Made by a program: the position numbers and the translations under genes | Assembly: GCF_003171715.1 (NCBI RefSeq) | Contig: NZ_QGHL01000008.1 | Location: 186,001 to 250,000 of the forward strand | Origin: Novosphingobium meiothermophilum | GTDB lineage: Bacteria > Pseudomonadota > Alphaproteobacteria > Sphingomonadales > Sphingomonadaceae | Direction of reading: 5' to 3' | Length of the DNA: 64,000 nt | The notes under the pieces: generated by a model | The model's database searches: none | The model's input: the letters and a program-made list of their open reading frames with translations, nothing else | Told to the model about the DNA's origin: nothing | In this document: piece by piece, positions 11,823 through 20,213 of the stretch | How positions within the stretch are numbered: position 1 is the first letter of the stretch | Layout: each line of letters begins with the position of its first letter

Positions 11823-13309
11823 CTGGGAAGGCGTTCCCAGATATAGACGCATTTCCTCAGTTCGGAGCGCCCGTGCAGCTTCATCTGTTGGGAACTGTTG
11901 CCCTTGCCCATCGGCAGAATCCATATCTTCTCACAACGGAAGCCGAGCTCCTCTGCAAATGCGGAGAGGATGCAATCAACCGGTAGGTCAAGTCCATTAT
12001 AACGCACGTTGTCATTGACCAGATAGATGCGCCCGCCGGGTTTCATCACGCGGGCTAATTGGGCAATATGGATGGCCATTTCGGTGAAATAGCCGCGCAC
12101 CATCTTAACAATGCCAGTATTGTTCAGCGCGCCTGCGGCTGCTTCGCCTTCCAAGAATCTGATGCTCGCTTGGATCGCGTCGTTTGCTTCAAACGCTGCC
12201 ACGCCTTTACCGATGGCCGAGTCAGACACGACCCCTTGCAAATCTTTAGGTCGATTTTCGACGGTGCAGCTTAAAAGTGCCTGACGGAGCCTCCTTATTT
12301 CCTCTTCGGAACATCCGAGATACGCCAATTCCAACGCATATGTGCGCGTATAGTCGTAACGGTTGCAGTAAGGCGGGGATGTGACAACCAGATCAACCGA
12401 TGCGCTTTCAATTTTTTCCAGCGCTTCAAAATTGCTTCCTTCAAACAATGTGATGTTTGAAACTGCCTGTGACGGGTTCAGCTTTGAAAGAAGGTCATCA
12501 CTTCCTTTGCTGAGGTCGTATAATATCGACTGTGCTTTGGAAATAATAGCTTCATCGAACGTATATATTTTGCCCTTGTCGAACTTCCCACGGACTTTAG
12601 ACCTAGGAGAACGATAGTCCCAGCGGAGATATTGCCCATCCTTCCGTGTATAGCTTATTTCCTCAAGAATACTGTATGATAAGAAGTCGCAGAACTGCTT
12701 CTTGGGTTGCGGTTGCTTGGAGACCCAAAACCTATATCGCGCCAAAGCGTCGTCGGTTTCTGGCCCAAAGGCATCTTGGGTTATGCGAAGGTGCGAAAAG
12801 CTGATCCGCCCATTCGTCCTTTCCCAAGGACGGTCCTCAATGATTTCATGCATCCACGCTGAGATTTCGGCTGGCTCAACCCCAAAAATCGCCTGCCTTA
12901 AGCGAATAAAATTGCTCCCTACCGGCAACAGCTCGATAGCGGTTGCTGCAAGGCCACGCTCGTTAGCAACAAAACAAGTCGCGCCAGTTCCTGCAAATGG
13001 ATCTAGTACGTTCGCCGTACCCGATACGTTGGAATGTTCTATAAAATACTCAATAAGAGGCTTAGAAAAACCCTCACGATATTTGAACCAACGGTAAAAT
13101 GGCTCAGACTTGTTTGCTTGAAAGCTCACAAGTGAACGGCTTAGGTCCCGGTTTATTTCTAACCGATCAGCAAACTTTTCTTCAATATCGGCGACCGCTT
13201 CACGGGCAATCGTACGAAGATGAGAGCCGTCTTCCGCGACTGCCTTCGACGGAGTCAGCTGTCTGCCTTCCAACTGGATCACGTCCGCGTCTTCAAAATC
13301 CAGCCTCAT
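11819..13309 (-). CDS. DNA methyltransferase of the AvaI-like R-M system
   Basis: This is an amino-methyltransferase of 496 residues that should protect the host from the adjacent endonuclease. S-adenosylmethionine-binding motif I reads DPFAGTG (103-109) and catalytic motif IV reads SPPY (311-314), the form typical of N4-cytosine and some N6-adenine enzymes. Motif I precedes motif IV with about 200 residues between, which probably house the target-recognition region. SPPY and the partner enzyme together favour N4-cytosine methylation. The start ATG 13309 has a strong AGGAGG about 14 bases upstream. The gene is convergent with the endonuclease, so expression of the two can be set separately. 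Confidence 0.88.
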   Translation of the reverse strand: MRLDFEDADVIQLEGRQLTPSKAVAEDGSHLRTIAREAVADIEEKFADRLEINRDLSRSLVSFQANKSEPFYRWFKYREGFSKPLIEYFIEHSNVSGTANVLDPFAGTGATCFVANERGLAATAIELLPVGSNFIRLRQAIFGVEPAEISAWMHEIIEDRPWERTNGRISFSHLRITQDAFGPETDDALARYRFWVSKQPQPKKQFCDFLSYSILEEISYTRKDGQYLRWDYRSPRSKVRGKFDKGKIYTFDEAIISKAQSILYDLSKGSDDLLSKLNPSQAVSNITLFEGSNFEALEKIESASVDLVVTSPPYCNRYDYTRTYALELAYLGCSEEEIRRLRQALLSCTVENRPKDLQGVVSDSAIGKGVAAFEANDAIQASIRFLEGEAAAGALNNTGIVKMVRGYFTEMAIHIAQLARVMKPGGRIYLVNDNVRYNGLDLPVDCILSAFAEELGFRCEKIWILPMGKGNSSQQMKLHGRSELRKCVYIWERLPS

Positions 13310-13656
13310 ACCAATGCCACGATCCTCCTTTGTTCCTGTTAACTCTTAGCCGCGATCCGGCTTGGTCACAAACATCTTCTTGTCGCCGTTTACTGCTCGT
13401 CCCATAAGGGCGACCGAAGCCGCCACGCACGGCTTCCGGGGCGTAGTAACCCCGAACGTAGACGGTTGGGCTGCCCGGTGCAGTCCGCACATCCCTGACC
13501 CTTATGGTCGGGGAGCCTGCGACGTATGTCCAGGGCTTCCCAGCCTAAAGGTCGTAGGGACCGATCTACGTCGGTTTACTAACTCCCCGATCACCAAGGA
13601 TCAGGTGTGAAGTCGATGCGGGGGCGCACCGCCACCGACTTCCGGGGAGAACCGCG
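13310..13656. other. intergenic stretch with hairpins, no recognised gene
   Basis: About 350 bases between the methyltransferase start and the DUF5818 gene. A 65-codon minus-strand frame (13293-13490) exists but resembles no family I know. The stretch is rich in short inverted repeats: CGGGG/CCCCG around 13437-13454, a matching pair CATAAGGG (13403-13410) and CCCTTATG (13499-13506), and ACCGA/TCGGT around 13560-13575. It must carry the methyltransferase promoter. A structured RNA is possible but unproven. Confidence 0.4.
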
Positions 13657-13920
13657 ATGCCCAGAGGCGCGCGGCATGTGGAAACCGGCATATTGCGTCC
13701 GGGCGAATGGGGCTGCGCGCTGGAGACGGACGGCGGCGGGATGTGGCAGCTCGACGTCGCGGGATCGGCGCGGCGCTATCTCGGCAGGCGCGTAACGGTC
13801 GAGGGAACGCGGTCGGGCTTCGACCTGCTGGACGTGCATCGGATTTGTCCGGGCAACCGACTGGCGGAACGGTCCAGCGGCGGCTGGTCGGACCTACTCC
13901 GACGCTTCGGCTTCCGCTAA
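13657..13920 (+). CDS. DUF5818 domain protein
   Basis: An 87-residue protein that I recognise as DUF5818, a small family common in sphingomonad plasmids and islands. Family landmarks are the opening PRGARHVETG, a central beta-rich part, and the motif RSGFDLLDVHRI. It starts with ATG after GGGGAGAACCGCG, a good ribosome-binding site. It is the only plus-strand gene in the phage-like part of the element and converges on its neighbour with a 27-base overlap. Function is unknown. Confidence 0.75.
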   Translation: MPRGARHVETGILRPGEWGCALETDGGGMWQLDVAGSARRYLGRRVTVEGTRSGFDLLDVHRICPGNRLAERSSGGWSDLLRRFGFR

Positions 13921-14220
13921 GGCCTCGGCCTCCCGCGCACGGGCGTAAGCCCAGGAAAGCTCCCCGCCATGCAGCGCCAGCGCCTCGTCGCGGGCGTCCA
14001 GATAGGCGAGGTGTTTGATCGGGTCTGGCCGGAGCATCGCGATATCCGCTTCCGGCGGCTCGCATCCCCGACACAAGGCGGCAATCACGCGCGCCAGCGT
14101 CCGCTCCCGCTGCGCCGCCGTCTCCCGCGCCAGCCACTCGTCCGCCGTCTCCGGGGCGGGCCGGGCATATTTGGCGAGGTAGGCGTCGGCGAGCAAGCGG
14201 GCGATGGGATCGTCAGCCAT
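13894..14220 (-). CDS. hypothetical protein, 108 aa
   Basis: A helical, Ala/Glu-rich protein of 108 residues with no signal peptide or membrane segment. It overlaps the upstream gene by 8 bases and so is probably translationally coupled in the terminase operon. I do not recognise the family. Its place downstream of terL and another unknown gene suggests a role in packaging or assembly, which is inference from position only. Confidence 0.6.
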   Translation of the reverse strand: MADDPIARLLADAYLAKYARPAPETADEWLARETAAQRERTLARVIAALCRGCEPPEADIAMLRPDPIKHLAYLDARDEALALHGGELSWAYARAREAEALAEAEASE

Positions 14221-15034
14221 CCGCCAGCGCCTTTAGCGACCGCGACGCCTTGGCGATGGGCGCGTTGCGGAAGGCCATAACGCCGCCCAGCCGCTTCACG
14301 ATGGCGCTGCCCGCGCTCGTCACCCGCTCGATGGCCGCGTCCGCCGCCTCAAGCTGCGCGCTATCGACCGGCGCGAACGTGGCGGCGGCACGGGCGCGGA
14401 TCGTGGCGTGCATCGCCGGGTCGATGCCGCACAGGAAGGGCGGCGCGTGCAGCACGGCGGCGACCGTGGGCAAGTCGCCCGCCCCGATGGCGTCCATAAC
14501 GAACTTCGCCCGCGCGGCGGGCTGCTTCATCGCCTTTATGTGCGCCCGGACCTCGCTGGCGAGCGCCAGCCCCTCCGGCGTGCGCCGCGCGGGCGTATCC
14601 AGCGCGTTCGCCACGCGGCCCGCCAAGGTCTCGCGGTAGCGGTTCAATTCTGCCACGCGGCGATCAACGGCGGGCGCGACGCGATCCAGCGCGCGTTCCG
14701 CCGCCGCGATAAGCTCTTCCGTGTTTACGACGCGGGTGGACCTGCCGTTCACCATGCGAATGTCGCCGACAATTTCCGTGCCGCCTCCCTTCGCGGCGGG
14801 ATGCTGCCGACGAACGGCGGGCGGGGCCATCGCCTGCAAGGCGCGCTCCGCGTCGTTCAGCCGCCCGAAGCAATCGTAGCAGAGGCGCAGCGCCTCGCGC
14901 GCCGACGAATATACGGATACGCCCAGCGTGTCGGGCCGGTCGAGCGCGCGGCCTAGGCCCAGAAGGCTGTCGGGATGCATGTCCAGCGGCACGTCGCCGC
15001 GAACGGGCGTGCCTTCGTCAAGGGTTGCGGTCAT
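14213..15034 (-). CDS. hypothetical protein downstream of terminase, 273 aa
   Basis: This helical, Ala/Arg-rich protein sits where a tailed phage normally has its portal gene, 14 bases after the terminase large subunit. At 273 residues it is too short for a portal and shows no portal motif. A basic patch around residues 68-100 (AKGGGTEIVGDIRMVNGRS and nearby) could bind nucleic acid. The start at 15034 has a strong AAAGGAGA ribosome-binding site; the frame is open much further upstream but that part overlaps terL. It could be an assembly or capsid-redirecting factor; there is no direct evidence. Confidence 0.7.
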   Translation of the reverse strand: MTATLDEGTPVRGDVPLDMHPDSLLGLGRALDRPDTLGVSVYSSAREALRLCYDCFGRLNDAERALQAMAPPAVRRQHPAAKGGGTEIVGDIRMVNGRSTRVVNTEELIAAAERALDRVAPAVDRRVAELNRYRETLAGRVANALDTPARRTPEGLALASEVRAHIKAMKQPAARAKFVMDAIGAGDLPTVAAVLHAPPFLCGIDPAMHATIRARAAATFAPVDSAQLEAADAAIERVTSAGSAIVKRLGGVMAFRNAPIAKASRSLKALADG

Positions 15035-15048
15035 CGCGTAGTCTCCTT

Positions 15049-16395
15049 TCAATACCAGCCATAGGTGCGACCGCTGCCGACGCGGATCGCCGCGTGCATC
15101 ACCGCGTAGCGCGCGGCGTCCGCCGCGTGGTCGGGTCCGGTGGTCAGCACGTCTTCGGGGCGCGAGGGGTCGCGCTCGATAAAGGGCACGGTCTGCCAGA
15201 AGTAGCGGCAGCGCCCGGTAATCCACATTCCGGGGCGACCATTGTTCTCCTTGGCATTGTGCAGGCGCTCGCGCATCGCGGCCCAACCGGCGATCCGCTC
15301 CTTGCGGGGGCGCTGCAGGCTGATGCCGTGGCGCGCCAGCACGTTCAGCAGCGTGTCTTCCAGCCCGCGCGCGTCGTCGCCCACGCCATGCGGATGGACG
15401 CCCCAGCGTCCGCACATCTCATGCACGGCCTCGGCCAGCTTGCCCGGCGGCCAGCCGAGACCGACATTCGGGTCGTTCGGCTCGACCGTCGCCAGCTCGT
15501 CCAGCAGGATCAGGCTGTCCTTGGGAAACGGGCCGATGTCGCCGGGCGCTTTCAGGCAGACATAGGTAACGGACGGCGCAGCGCTGCCCCAGTCCATCGC
15601 GAGGAAAGGACGCCAGACCTTGCGGCTAATCGGATAGGGCCACGCGACGGGCAGCATATGCACGCGCTCGTCCAGCGTGCCGCCGAAGAACGCACCGCGC
15701 GCAATGTTCCAGTCGCCGTTAAGCCATGCCCGCGCCAGCTCCTCGTCGTTACCGCACGCAGCCAACAGGCGGCGGCGATAGTCCTGCTGGTCCACATGCG
15801 GGTTGTCGATAAAGGTGGAAGGGCAATTTACCCATGTCTCGCCGTCCGCCTCGTAGGGATGCCACGCCGGGGCGCGGGCGATGTAATTGTGGTGGATCAT
15901 CGCGTGCAGCGGCCCGCCGGGATTGGCGGTGCGGACCTCGCGCAGCGGCACGCCCTCTTCGGCCCGAAGGTTGGACTTCAACAGGTCCACCCAGCGCCGG
16001 TCGCGCAGCAAGCCGAACTCATCTACGACAAGCAGGGTAAAGCTACGACCCTGGAACTTCTTGTAGGCGTTCGGGCCGTCGAGCTGCCCGCACTCGATAA
16101 TTGCGCCATTGGGCAGGCGGAACGTATGCTCCGCGCGGTTGTGCCGGACACCGCGCCCGTAGGCCGACGACAACAGTGCCTCGAGTTGCTCTTCCAGTTC
16201 CTGTACGGCCTTGTGCGTTTCGCGGACGATAAGGGGCCGCGCGCGTTCGCCGTGCTTCTCCACATGGCGCAGCACCAGCAGCAGCGCCGCCGTGGACTTG
16301 CCGCCGCCGCGCCCGCCAGCCAGCAGCAGGTTCCACTTCTCCGGCACCGACAGGACGGTGCTCTGGTAGGGCGTCGGGGTCAGCGCGACGGTCAT
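15049..16395 (-). CDS. terL: phage terminase large subunit
   Basis: This is the ATP-driven DNA-packaging motor and nuclease. The 448-residue product has a Walker A motif GGRGGGKS (27-34), Walker B LLVVDE (121-126), a coupling motif TANPGG, and an RNase H-like nuclease domain starting with the acidic residue in LAMDWGS (Asp268) and ending with a DHAADAARYA segment typical of TerL. The start ATG (16395) overlaps the stop of the small subunit as ATGA and is preceded by GGGGAGG. All catalytic motifs are intact, so the gene is unlikely to be decayed. Confidence 0.93.
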   Translation of the reverse strand: MTVALTPTPYQSTVLSVPEKWNLLLAGGRGGGKSTAALLLVLRHVEKHGERARPLIVRETHKAVQELEEQLEALLSSAYGRGVRHNRAEHTFRLPNGAIIECGQLDGPNAYKKFQGRSFTLLVVDEFGLLRDRRWVDLLKSNLRAEEGVPLREVRTANPGGPLHAMIHHNYIARAPAWHPYEADGETWVNCPSTFIDNPHVDQQDYRRRLLAACGNDEELARAWLNGDWNIARGAFFGGTLDERVHMLPVAWPYPISRKVWRPFLAMDWGSAAPSVTYVCLKAPGDIGPFPKDSLILLDELATVEPNDPNVGLGWPPGKLAEAVHEMCGRWGVHPHGVGDDARGLEDTLLNVLARHGISLQRPRKERIAGWAAMRERLHNAKENNGRPGMWITGRCRYFWQTVPFIERDPSRPEDVLTTGPDHAADAARYAVMHAAIRVGSGRTYGWY

Positions 16396-16859
16396 CCCGG
16401 CAGGACCTCCCCGCCCACAGGAAGGGGGGAGGGGCATGAACCGGCCTCCCCGGCCACGCGGATCGCGCGCAGATAGGCTTCGGGCGTCTGGCTGTCAGGC
16501 AGGTTGATGGTGATGTTGGCGCGCGCTTCCGGCGCGTCGCCCTCGCGCCAGCCCAGCCGCGCCTTGGTCAGGTAAATGGCGGCGACGACATTGCCGTTGC
16601 GCGCCTGCGCCAGCAGCAGATGCGTCAGCTCGTCGCCCAGCGCCGCAAGGCCGCGCTCGAACGCCTCGTCCACTTCCGGCACGCGGCGGCGCATGTCGGT
16701 CATGGTCTTGCGGTCCATGCCCAGAGCCTTGGCGATGCTGCGCTGGTCGTTGCCCGCCGCCGCCAATGCCTCGATGGCCGCCAGCCCGGCGGGCGTTACG
16801 GTAATCGGCGCGGTCTTGCCGCGACCGGCGCGGGTAATAAGGGCGGGGGCGTTGCTCAC
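16392..16859 (-). CDS. terminase small subunit-like, HTH protein
   Basis: A 155-residue protein with an N-terminal helix-turn-helix (about 25-60, containing NDQRSIAKALGMDRKTMTDM), followed by a helical part and a flexible C-terminus. Its position directly upstream of terL, with a 4-base ATGA overlap, supports the role of recognising the DNA packaging site. If the element is a satellite, this subunit would decide whether element DNA is packaged. Confidence 0.8.
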   Translation of the reverse strand: MSNAPALITRAGRGKTAPITVTPAGLAAIEALAAAGNDQRSIAKALGMDRKTMTDMRRRVPEVDEAFERGLAALGDELTHLLLAQARNGNVVAAIYLTKARLGWREGDAPEARANITINLPDSQTPEAYLRAIRVAGEAGSCPSPLPVGGEVLPG

Positions 16860-16946
16860 CCTGCCAGAACTTACCCCTGGGCAGGGTATGCGCTTGGGGG
16901 CTAATTAACTGCTATCGCACGGTTTTCTGCGGCCAAAAGCCCAGCG

Positions 16947-16966
16947 GGGGAGCCGTCGGGGAGCAG
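16947..16966 (+). repeat. internal GGGGAGCC/GGGGAGCAG pair
   Basis: Copies start at 16947 (GGGGAGCC) and 16958 (GGGGAGCAG), 11 bases apart, in the non-coding stretch between the terminase small subunit and the primase. This is the same spacing as the pair near attR. A single further GGGGAGCC lies at 13510-13517. Confidence 0.5.
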
Positions 16967-17042
16967 CTCTTTTTTACGGGGGGAGCGGGGGTTTGGCGGG
17001 CATTTCGCCCAAAGGGGGAAGCGATGCCTACGCCGGGCGTCC

Positions 17043-17303
17043 TACCCGACGCACCGACCCGACGCGGCGGCGGCCCCTGTATTTCCTTAGGTTTACTTCT
17101 CTTAAGTCGGGAACGTCGGGTAAGTCGGGTAAAGACAGCAAACCGGGCGACAGTGCATAGCACCGGTCCCGCCCGCCTCTCTGGGCATCGTTATCCGAAC
17201 AAGCGAACAGAGGCGACTTACCCGGCGACCCGGCGCGATACGCCGCAAAACGCTGGCAATGCAGGCGAAATTGCGCGTCGGGTTAGCGCGTCGCGTCGGG
17301 CAA
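17043..17303. repeat. iteron-like cluster of GTCGGGTAA repeats beside the primase gene
   Basis: Three tandem 9-mers lie head to tail: GTCGGGAAC (17106-17114), GTCGGGTAA (17115-17123) and GTCGGGTAA (17124-17132). Further direct copies are GTCGGGTTA (17277-17285) and GTCGGGCAA (17295-17303), and inverted copies start with TACCCGAC (17043-17050) and ACCCGAC (17057-17063). The whole interval 16860-17313 has no convincing gene. Directly repeated 9-mers next to a replication primase-helicase resemble a replication origin or initiator operator; this is inference. Confidence 0.55.
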
Positions 17304-17313
17304 TTTCCCGCCG

Positions 17314-19017
17314 TTAGAACGGAACGCCGTCACCGGGATCGCGCTGCCGGGTCTCCAGCCCCCAGGTCGCCACATCGGCAGGCCATTCGACCTCGCGGCA
17401 AAGGCTGGCCTCCCAGCGGCGGCGGCATTCGTCCAGGGGCGGAAGCCAGAAGCCGCGATAGTCGCGCCGGGCCGCGCCTTCGCCCAGCTTAATGCGGCAG
17501 GACTTCGCGCCCTTGCCCGCCAGCACGCGCAGCGCATCGCCCAGCGCCTTCTCGTGTTCCGTTCCCAGCCGCGACGCCTCCTGCAAGGCACGGGTGGAAA
17601 CGAATACGAAGCCGCGCGCATCGTCGGTTGCGTGCAGGCCCGGCACGTCGCCATCGCGCAGCATGTTGTGCACAACGAGCTGGGGCCGGGGCAGGCTCAA
17701 GTTCTTCTGTTCCTGCAAGGCCGCCGTCTTCGGGCGGTCGCGCACATCCCATACGCCGGTTTCCAGCATCTTGCACCAGTGCGCCCCGCGCAGCCAGCGG
17801 AACAGCGCGATCTTGCCGCCGTTACGCCACTCGTCCACGATGTCGCCGAAATATTCGCCGTTCTGGTTGTTCGGCCCGGCGTCCACGTTCAGCACCAAAT
17901 AGCGCCGGTCGTCCACATCGGCCCGGACCACATGCTCGTCGTTGCTGGCGATAATCAGGCGAAACAGCTTCTTCGCCATAAAGCCGTCCACGCCCTTCGG
18001 GTGGATAAAGATTTCGTCGTCGGTAATCAGGGTCTTCAGCGTGGCGGCGTGCTGGCGGTTGCCGGCGAAGAACGCCTCGTCCGCGAATACAACGCACTTG
18101 TCCTGCAAGTGCCGGTTAAAGCTGCCCGTCAGGTGGTCCGGCTTGTCGAGCGTCAGGGTGTGCGGCGCGAAGAACTCCATAAACAGCTTGGCGAAGATCG
18201 TCTTGCCGGACCCCTGCGGCCCGCGCAGGACAAGGGCGACCTCGCAGGTGCGATGCGGGTTCTGCAAGGCGTCAGCCATCCAGCCCAGCAGATACCAGAA
18301 CACCCGGTGGTCGCCGCCGCACACATTGTCGCGCAGGTGCGCGAGGAAAAGCGCGCATTCCGGCGGCTCGCCGGGGCTGTCGTCGGTCACGTCATCGCGC
18401 ACCGGCCAGCCCCGCCAGAGGTTCAGCGTGTCGGTCGGCACATCGGTAACGCCCGGCAGAAATTCCGCCCGGTCGAAGCGCGGAGTGCCGGGATCAAGCA
18501 GCCATGCAGGCGCCAGCGGCACTCGCTTCAACTCGCCCGTCTTGGGGTCGAGCACGGCCATGTAGCGGTCCATGTTGGACGTGCGGAACGCTTCGGGCGA
18601 CTGGATCACCATCTGCCCGTCGCGCGCCCAGTGGATTACGACCGGCTTGTTGCCGTAGTGGCGCACGAACGCATGGTGGTTCAGCTCTTCGGGCACCTGG
18701 CCGTGGGTCCACGTCTCGCGGTGCCATGCAGCGATGCGGGTAAGGCGCGTCACCTCGGCCTCGACTGCCTCCCGGTTGTCCATCGGCACGTTAAGCGCGA
18801 GGCCGGGCAAATCTCCCTCGGTCAGCGCCCAGCGAAGCTCGGCGGGCGACAGATGGGCGATCTGGCGAACCAGCCAGACCGGATCGCTGGGGCCGTGCAG
18901 CAGCCGCGTCTGTATCGCGGGATGCAGCTCCGTCTGCCAAGCATAGGGGTTGGCGGATGGCGGCGCGCCGTTATTGATTGCCGGGCGTTCGGGCTGGGAG
19001 TTAGAGTCTTCCGGCAT
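17314..19017 (-). CDS. phage-type primase-helicase (DUF5906)
   Basis: A 567-residue replication protein. The C-terminal half has an SF3-like ATPase with Walker A GPQGSGKT (266-273), Walker B VVFADEAFF (309-317) and a sensor-like IIASND, matching the DUF5906 primase-helicase family of phages and plasmids. The first 230 residues are divergent and lack an obvious primase catalytic motif. It likely starts autonomous replication of the excised element. It follows the alpA-like gene and is flanked downstream by the iteron-like repeats. Confidence 0.85.
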   Translation of the reverse strand: MPEDSNSQPERPAINNGAPPSANPYAWQTELHPAIQTRLLHGPSDPVWLVRQIAHLSPAELRWALTEGDLPGLALNVPMDNREAVEAEVTRLTRIAAWHRETWTHGQVPEELNHHAFVRHYGNKPVVIHWARDGQMVIQSPEAFRTSNMDRYMAVLDPKTGELKRVPLAPAWLLDPGTPRFDRAEFLPGVTDVPTDTLNLWRGWPVRDDVTDDSPGEPPECALFLAHLRDNVCGGDHRVFWYLLGWMADALQNPHRTCEVALVLRGPQGSGKTIFAKLFMEFFAPHTLTLDKPDHLTGSFNRHLQDKCVVFADEAFFAGNRQHAATLKTLITDDEIFIHPKGVDGFMAKKLFRLIIASNDEHVVRADVDDRRYLVLNVDAGPNNQNGEYFGDIVDEWRNGGKIALFRWLRGAHWCKMLETGVWDVRDRPKTAALQEQKNLSLPRPQLVVHNMLRDGDVPGLHATDDARGFVFVSTRALQEASRLGTEHEKALGDALRVLAGKGAKSCRIKLGEGAARRDYRGFWLPPLDECRRRWEASLCREVEWPADVATWGLETRQRDPGDGVPF

Positions 19018-19097
19018 GGTCCTTTTCCTCCATCGGGCTGTGCGGTTGGTTGCAGAAATCCATCGGCCCGCGCCTTTCCTCCGGCGCGGGTCGCTTG

Positions 19098-19358
19098 CTA
19101 TGCGGCGGGGCGATTGTCGCGGGCGGCCACCGCGCGGCGTCCCTGTTCGGCGCGGCGCTCAGCGCCCTCGCGATCTTCGCGGGCGCGCAGCCGGGCGTCC
19201 ATCCATGCGGCCACCTCGCTCTCTACGAAGGCGACCTTCTGGGTGCCCAGCGGCACGGGGCGCGGGAACGCACCTGCCTTTATCTTCCGGTAAATCTCGG
19301 TCTTTGACAGCGCCACGCGCCGCCGGACCTCCGCCATTGTCATAAATCGTTCGGTCAT
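19098..19358 (-). CDS. AlpA-family regulator / excisionase-like HTH protein
   Basis: An 86-residue DNA-binding protein with the winged-helix form of AlpA and related excisionases: MTMAEVRRRVALSKTEIYRKI followed by GAFPRPVPLG and AFVESEVAAWM. In P4-like and satellite elements AlpA-type proteins activate integrase or replication genes or act as directionality factors. Here it sits between integrase/hypothetical and the primase. A second ATG at codon 6 is an alternative start. Confidence 0.88.
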   Translation of the reverse strand: MTERFMTMAEVRRRVALSKTEIYRKIKAGAFPRPVPLGTQKVAFVESEVAAWMDARLRAREDREGAERRAEQGRRAVAARDNRPAA

Positions 19359-19424
19359 CGCCGGTCCTCCAGTTGTTGGAACTGGTGGGGAGTATGGCGA
19401 TGTCAGCGAGACGATATTTGGGGT

Positions 19425-20213
19425 CTATTTGTCCTGCCGCTTTTTGGCGCGCCGCGCTCGGCGTTCGCTTGCCTTTTTCAGGTTGGTGACATTCTCAATC
19501 GTGTAGCGCTCGTCGAGGTGCCGCACGATTTCCCAAACGAGGCGGGCGGCAGGATTGCAGCGCCCCAAATCATAGGGCCGTTCAGGTTTAAGGTGGTCGC
19601 GCCCGTAGGTTGGGTTAAAGCCCTTTCCGGGCAGTGTGGTCCGCCACCAACGCTCAACGTAAACGAATACGGGATGCAGCGGCGCGATGGGCGGCGGCGC
19701 GCCCGGCCTTGGCCCTTGCTCGCTCGTATTCCAGTTGGTTAGCCGATTGGCGCTCGCCTGGCCTACGCGGCGGCCATAGAAGTGCGTCCAGAACGCATCC
19801 CAATCATCTTGCCCGTAATCGCTATATTCGGAATAATCGTATGGCGACGGGTCGCTGGCGTCGTCCAGGTTATCGTCCAGCCGCCGCGCCACGGTTGCAA
19901 GGTTGCGCGCTTCCCAATCATCGCGGCACACATTGTATATCTCTGCCGTTTCCGCAAACAGGCGGCAAAGGGATTCATGGTGCATCGACAGGTCCATACC
20001 GCGCGACCGCTTACGCTCGTCGTCCAGCTTCACATCGGTTGCAATCAGCGCGATTGCGTGGCGGGCGATCTCTGCAAATGCTCGCCAGTCGTAGCGCGGC
20101 GGTTCCCACATCTCGCCGTCAGCGATCCTGTCCTTCATGGCCTTTGCTCGCGCAATTCCTCCCATCGCTTCGAAATCGCGCGGTTCGTAACCGCCAAATT
20201 TGTCGTCCGTCAC
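19425..20213 (-). CDS. hypothetical protein, 262 aa
   Basis: An acidic-then-basic protein of 262 residues. It has a Tyr/Asp/Ser-rich low-complexity stretch at about residues 123-140 and ends in a highly basic tail (ASERRARRAKKRQDK). There are no membrane segments. Its start overlaps the integrase stop by 4 bases (ATGA), so it is co-translated with the integrase. I do not recognise the family; the basic tail suggests nucleic-acid contact. Confidence 0.65.
   Translation of the reverse strand: MTDDKFGGYEPRDFEAMGGIARAKAMKDRIADGEMWEPPRYDWRAFAEIARHAIALIATDVKLDDERKRSRGMDLSMHHESLCRLFAETAEIYNVCRDDWEARNLATVARRLDDNLDDASDPSPYDYSEYSDYGQDDWDAFWTHFYGRRVGQASANRLTNWNTSEQGPRPGAPPPIAPLHPVFVYVERWWRTTLPGKGFNPTYGRDHLKPERPYDLGRCNPAARLVWEIVRHLDERYTIENVTNLKKASERRARRAKKRQDK

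Noticed and set aside
13293..13490. A controller (C) protein gene for the R-M system upstream of the methyltransferase
   Set aside because: The 65-codon frame has no helix-turn-helix pattern and is Gly/Arg/Tyr-rich; it may not be a gene at all.
17554..19293. Plus-strand open frame of about 579 codons opposite the primase-helicase
   Set aside because: The minus-strand frame has intact Walker motifs; the plus-strand frame has none and shows shadow composition.
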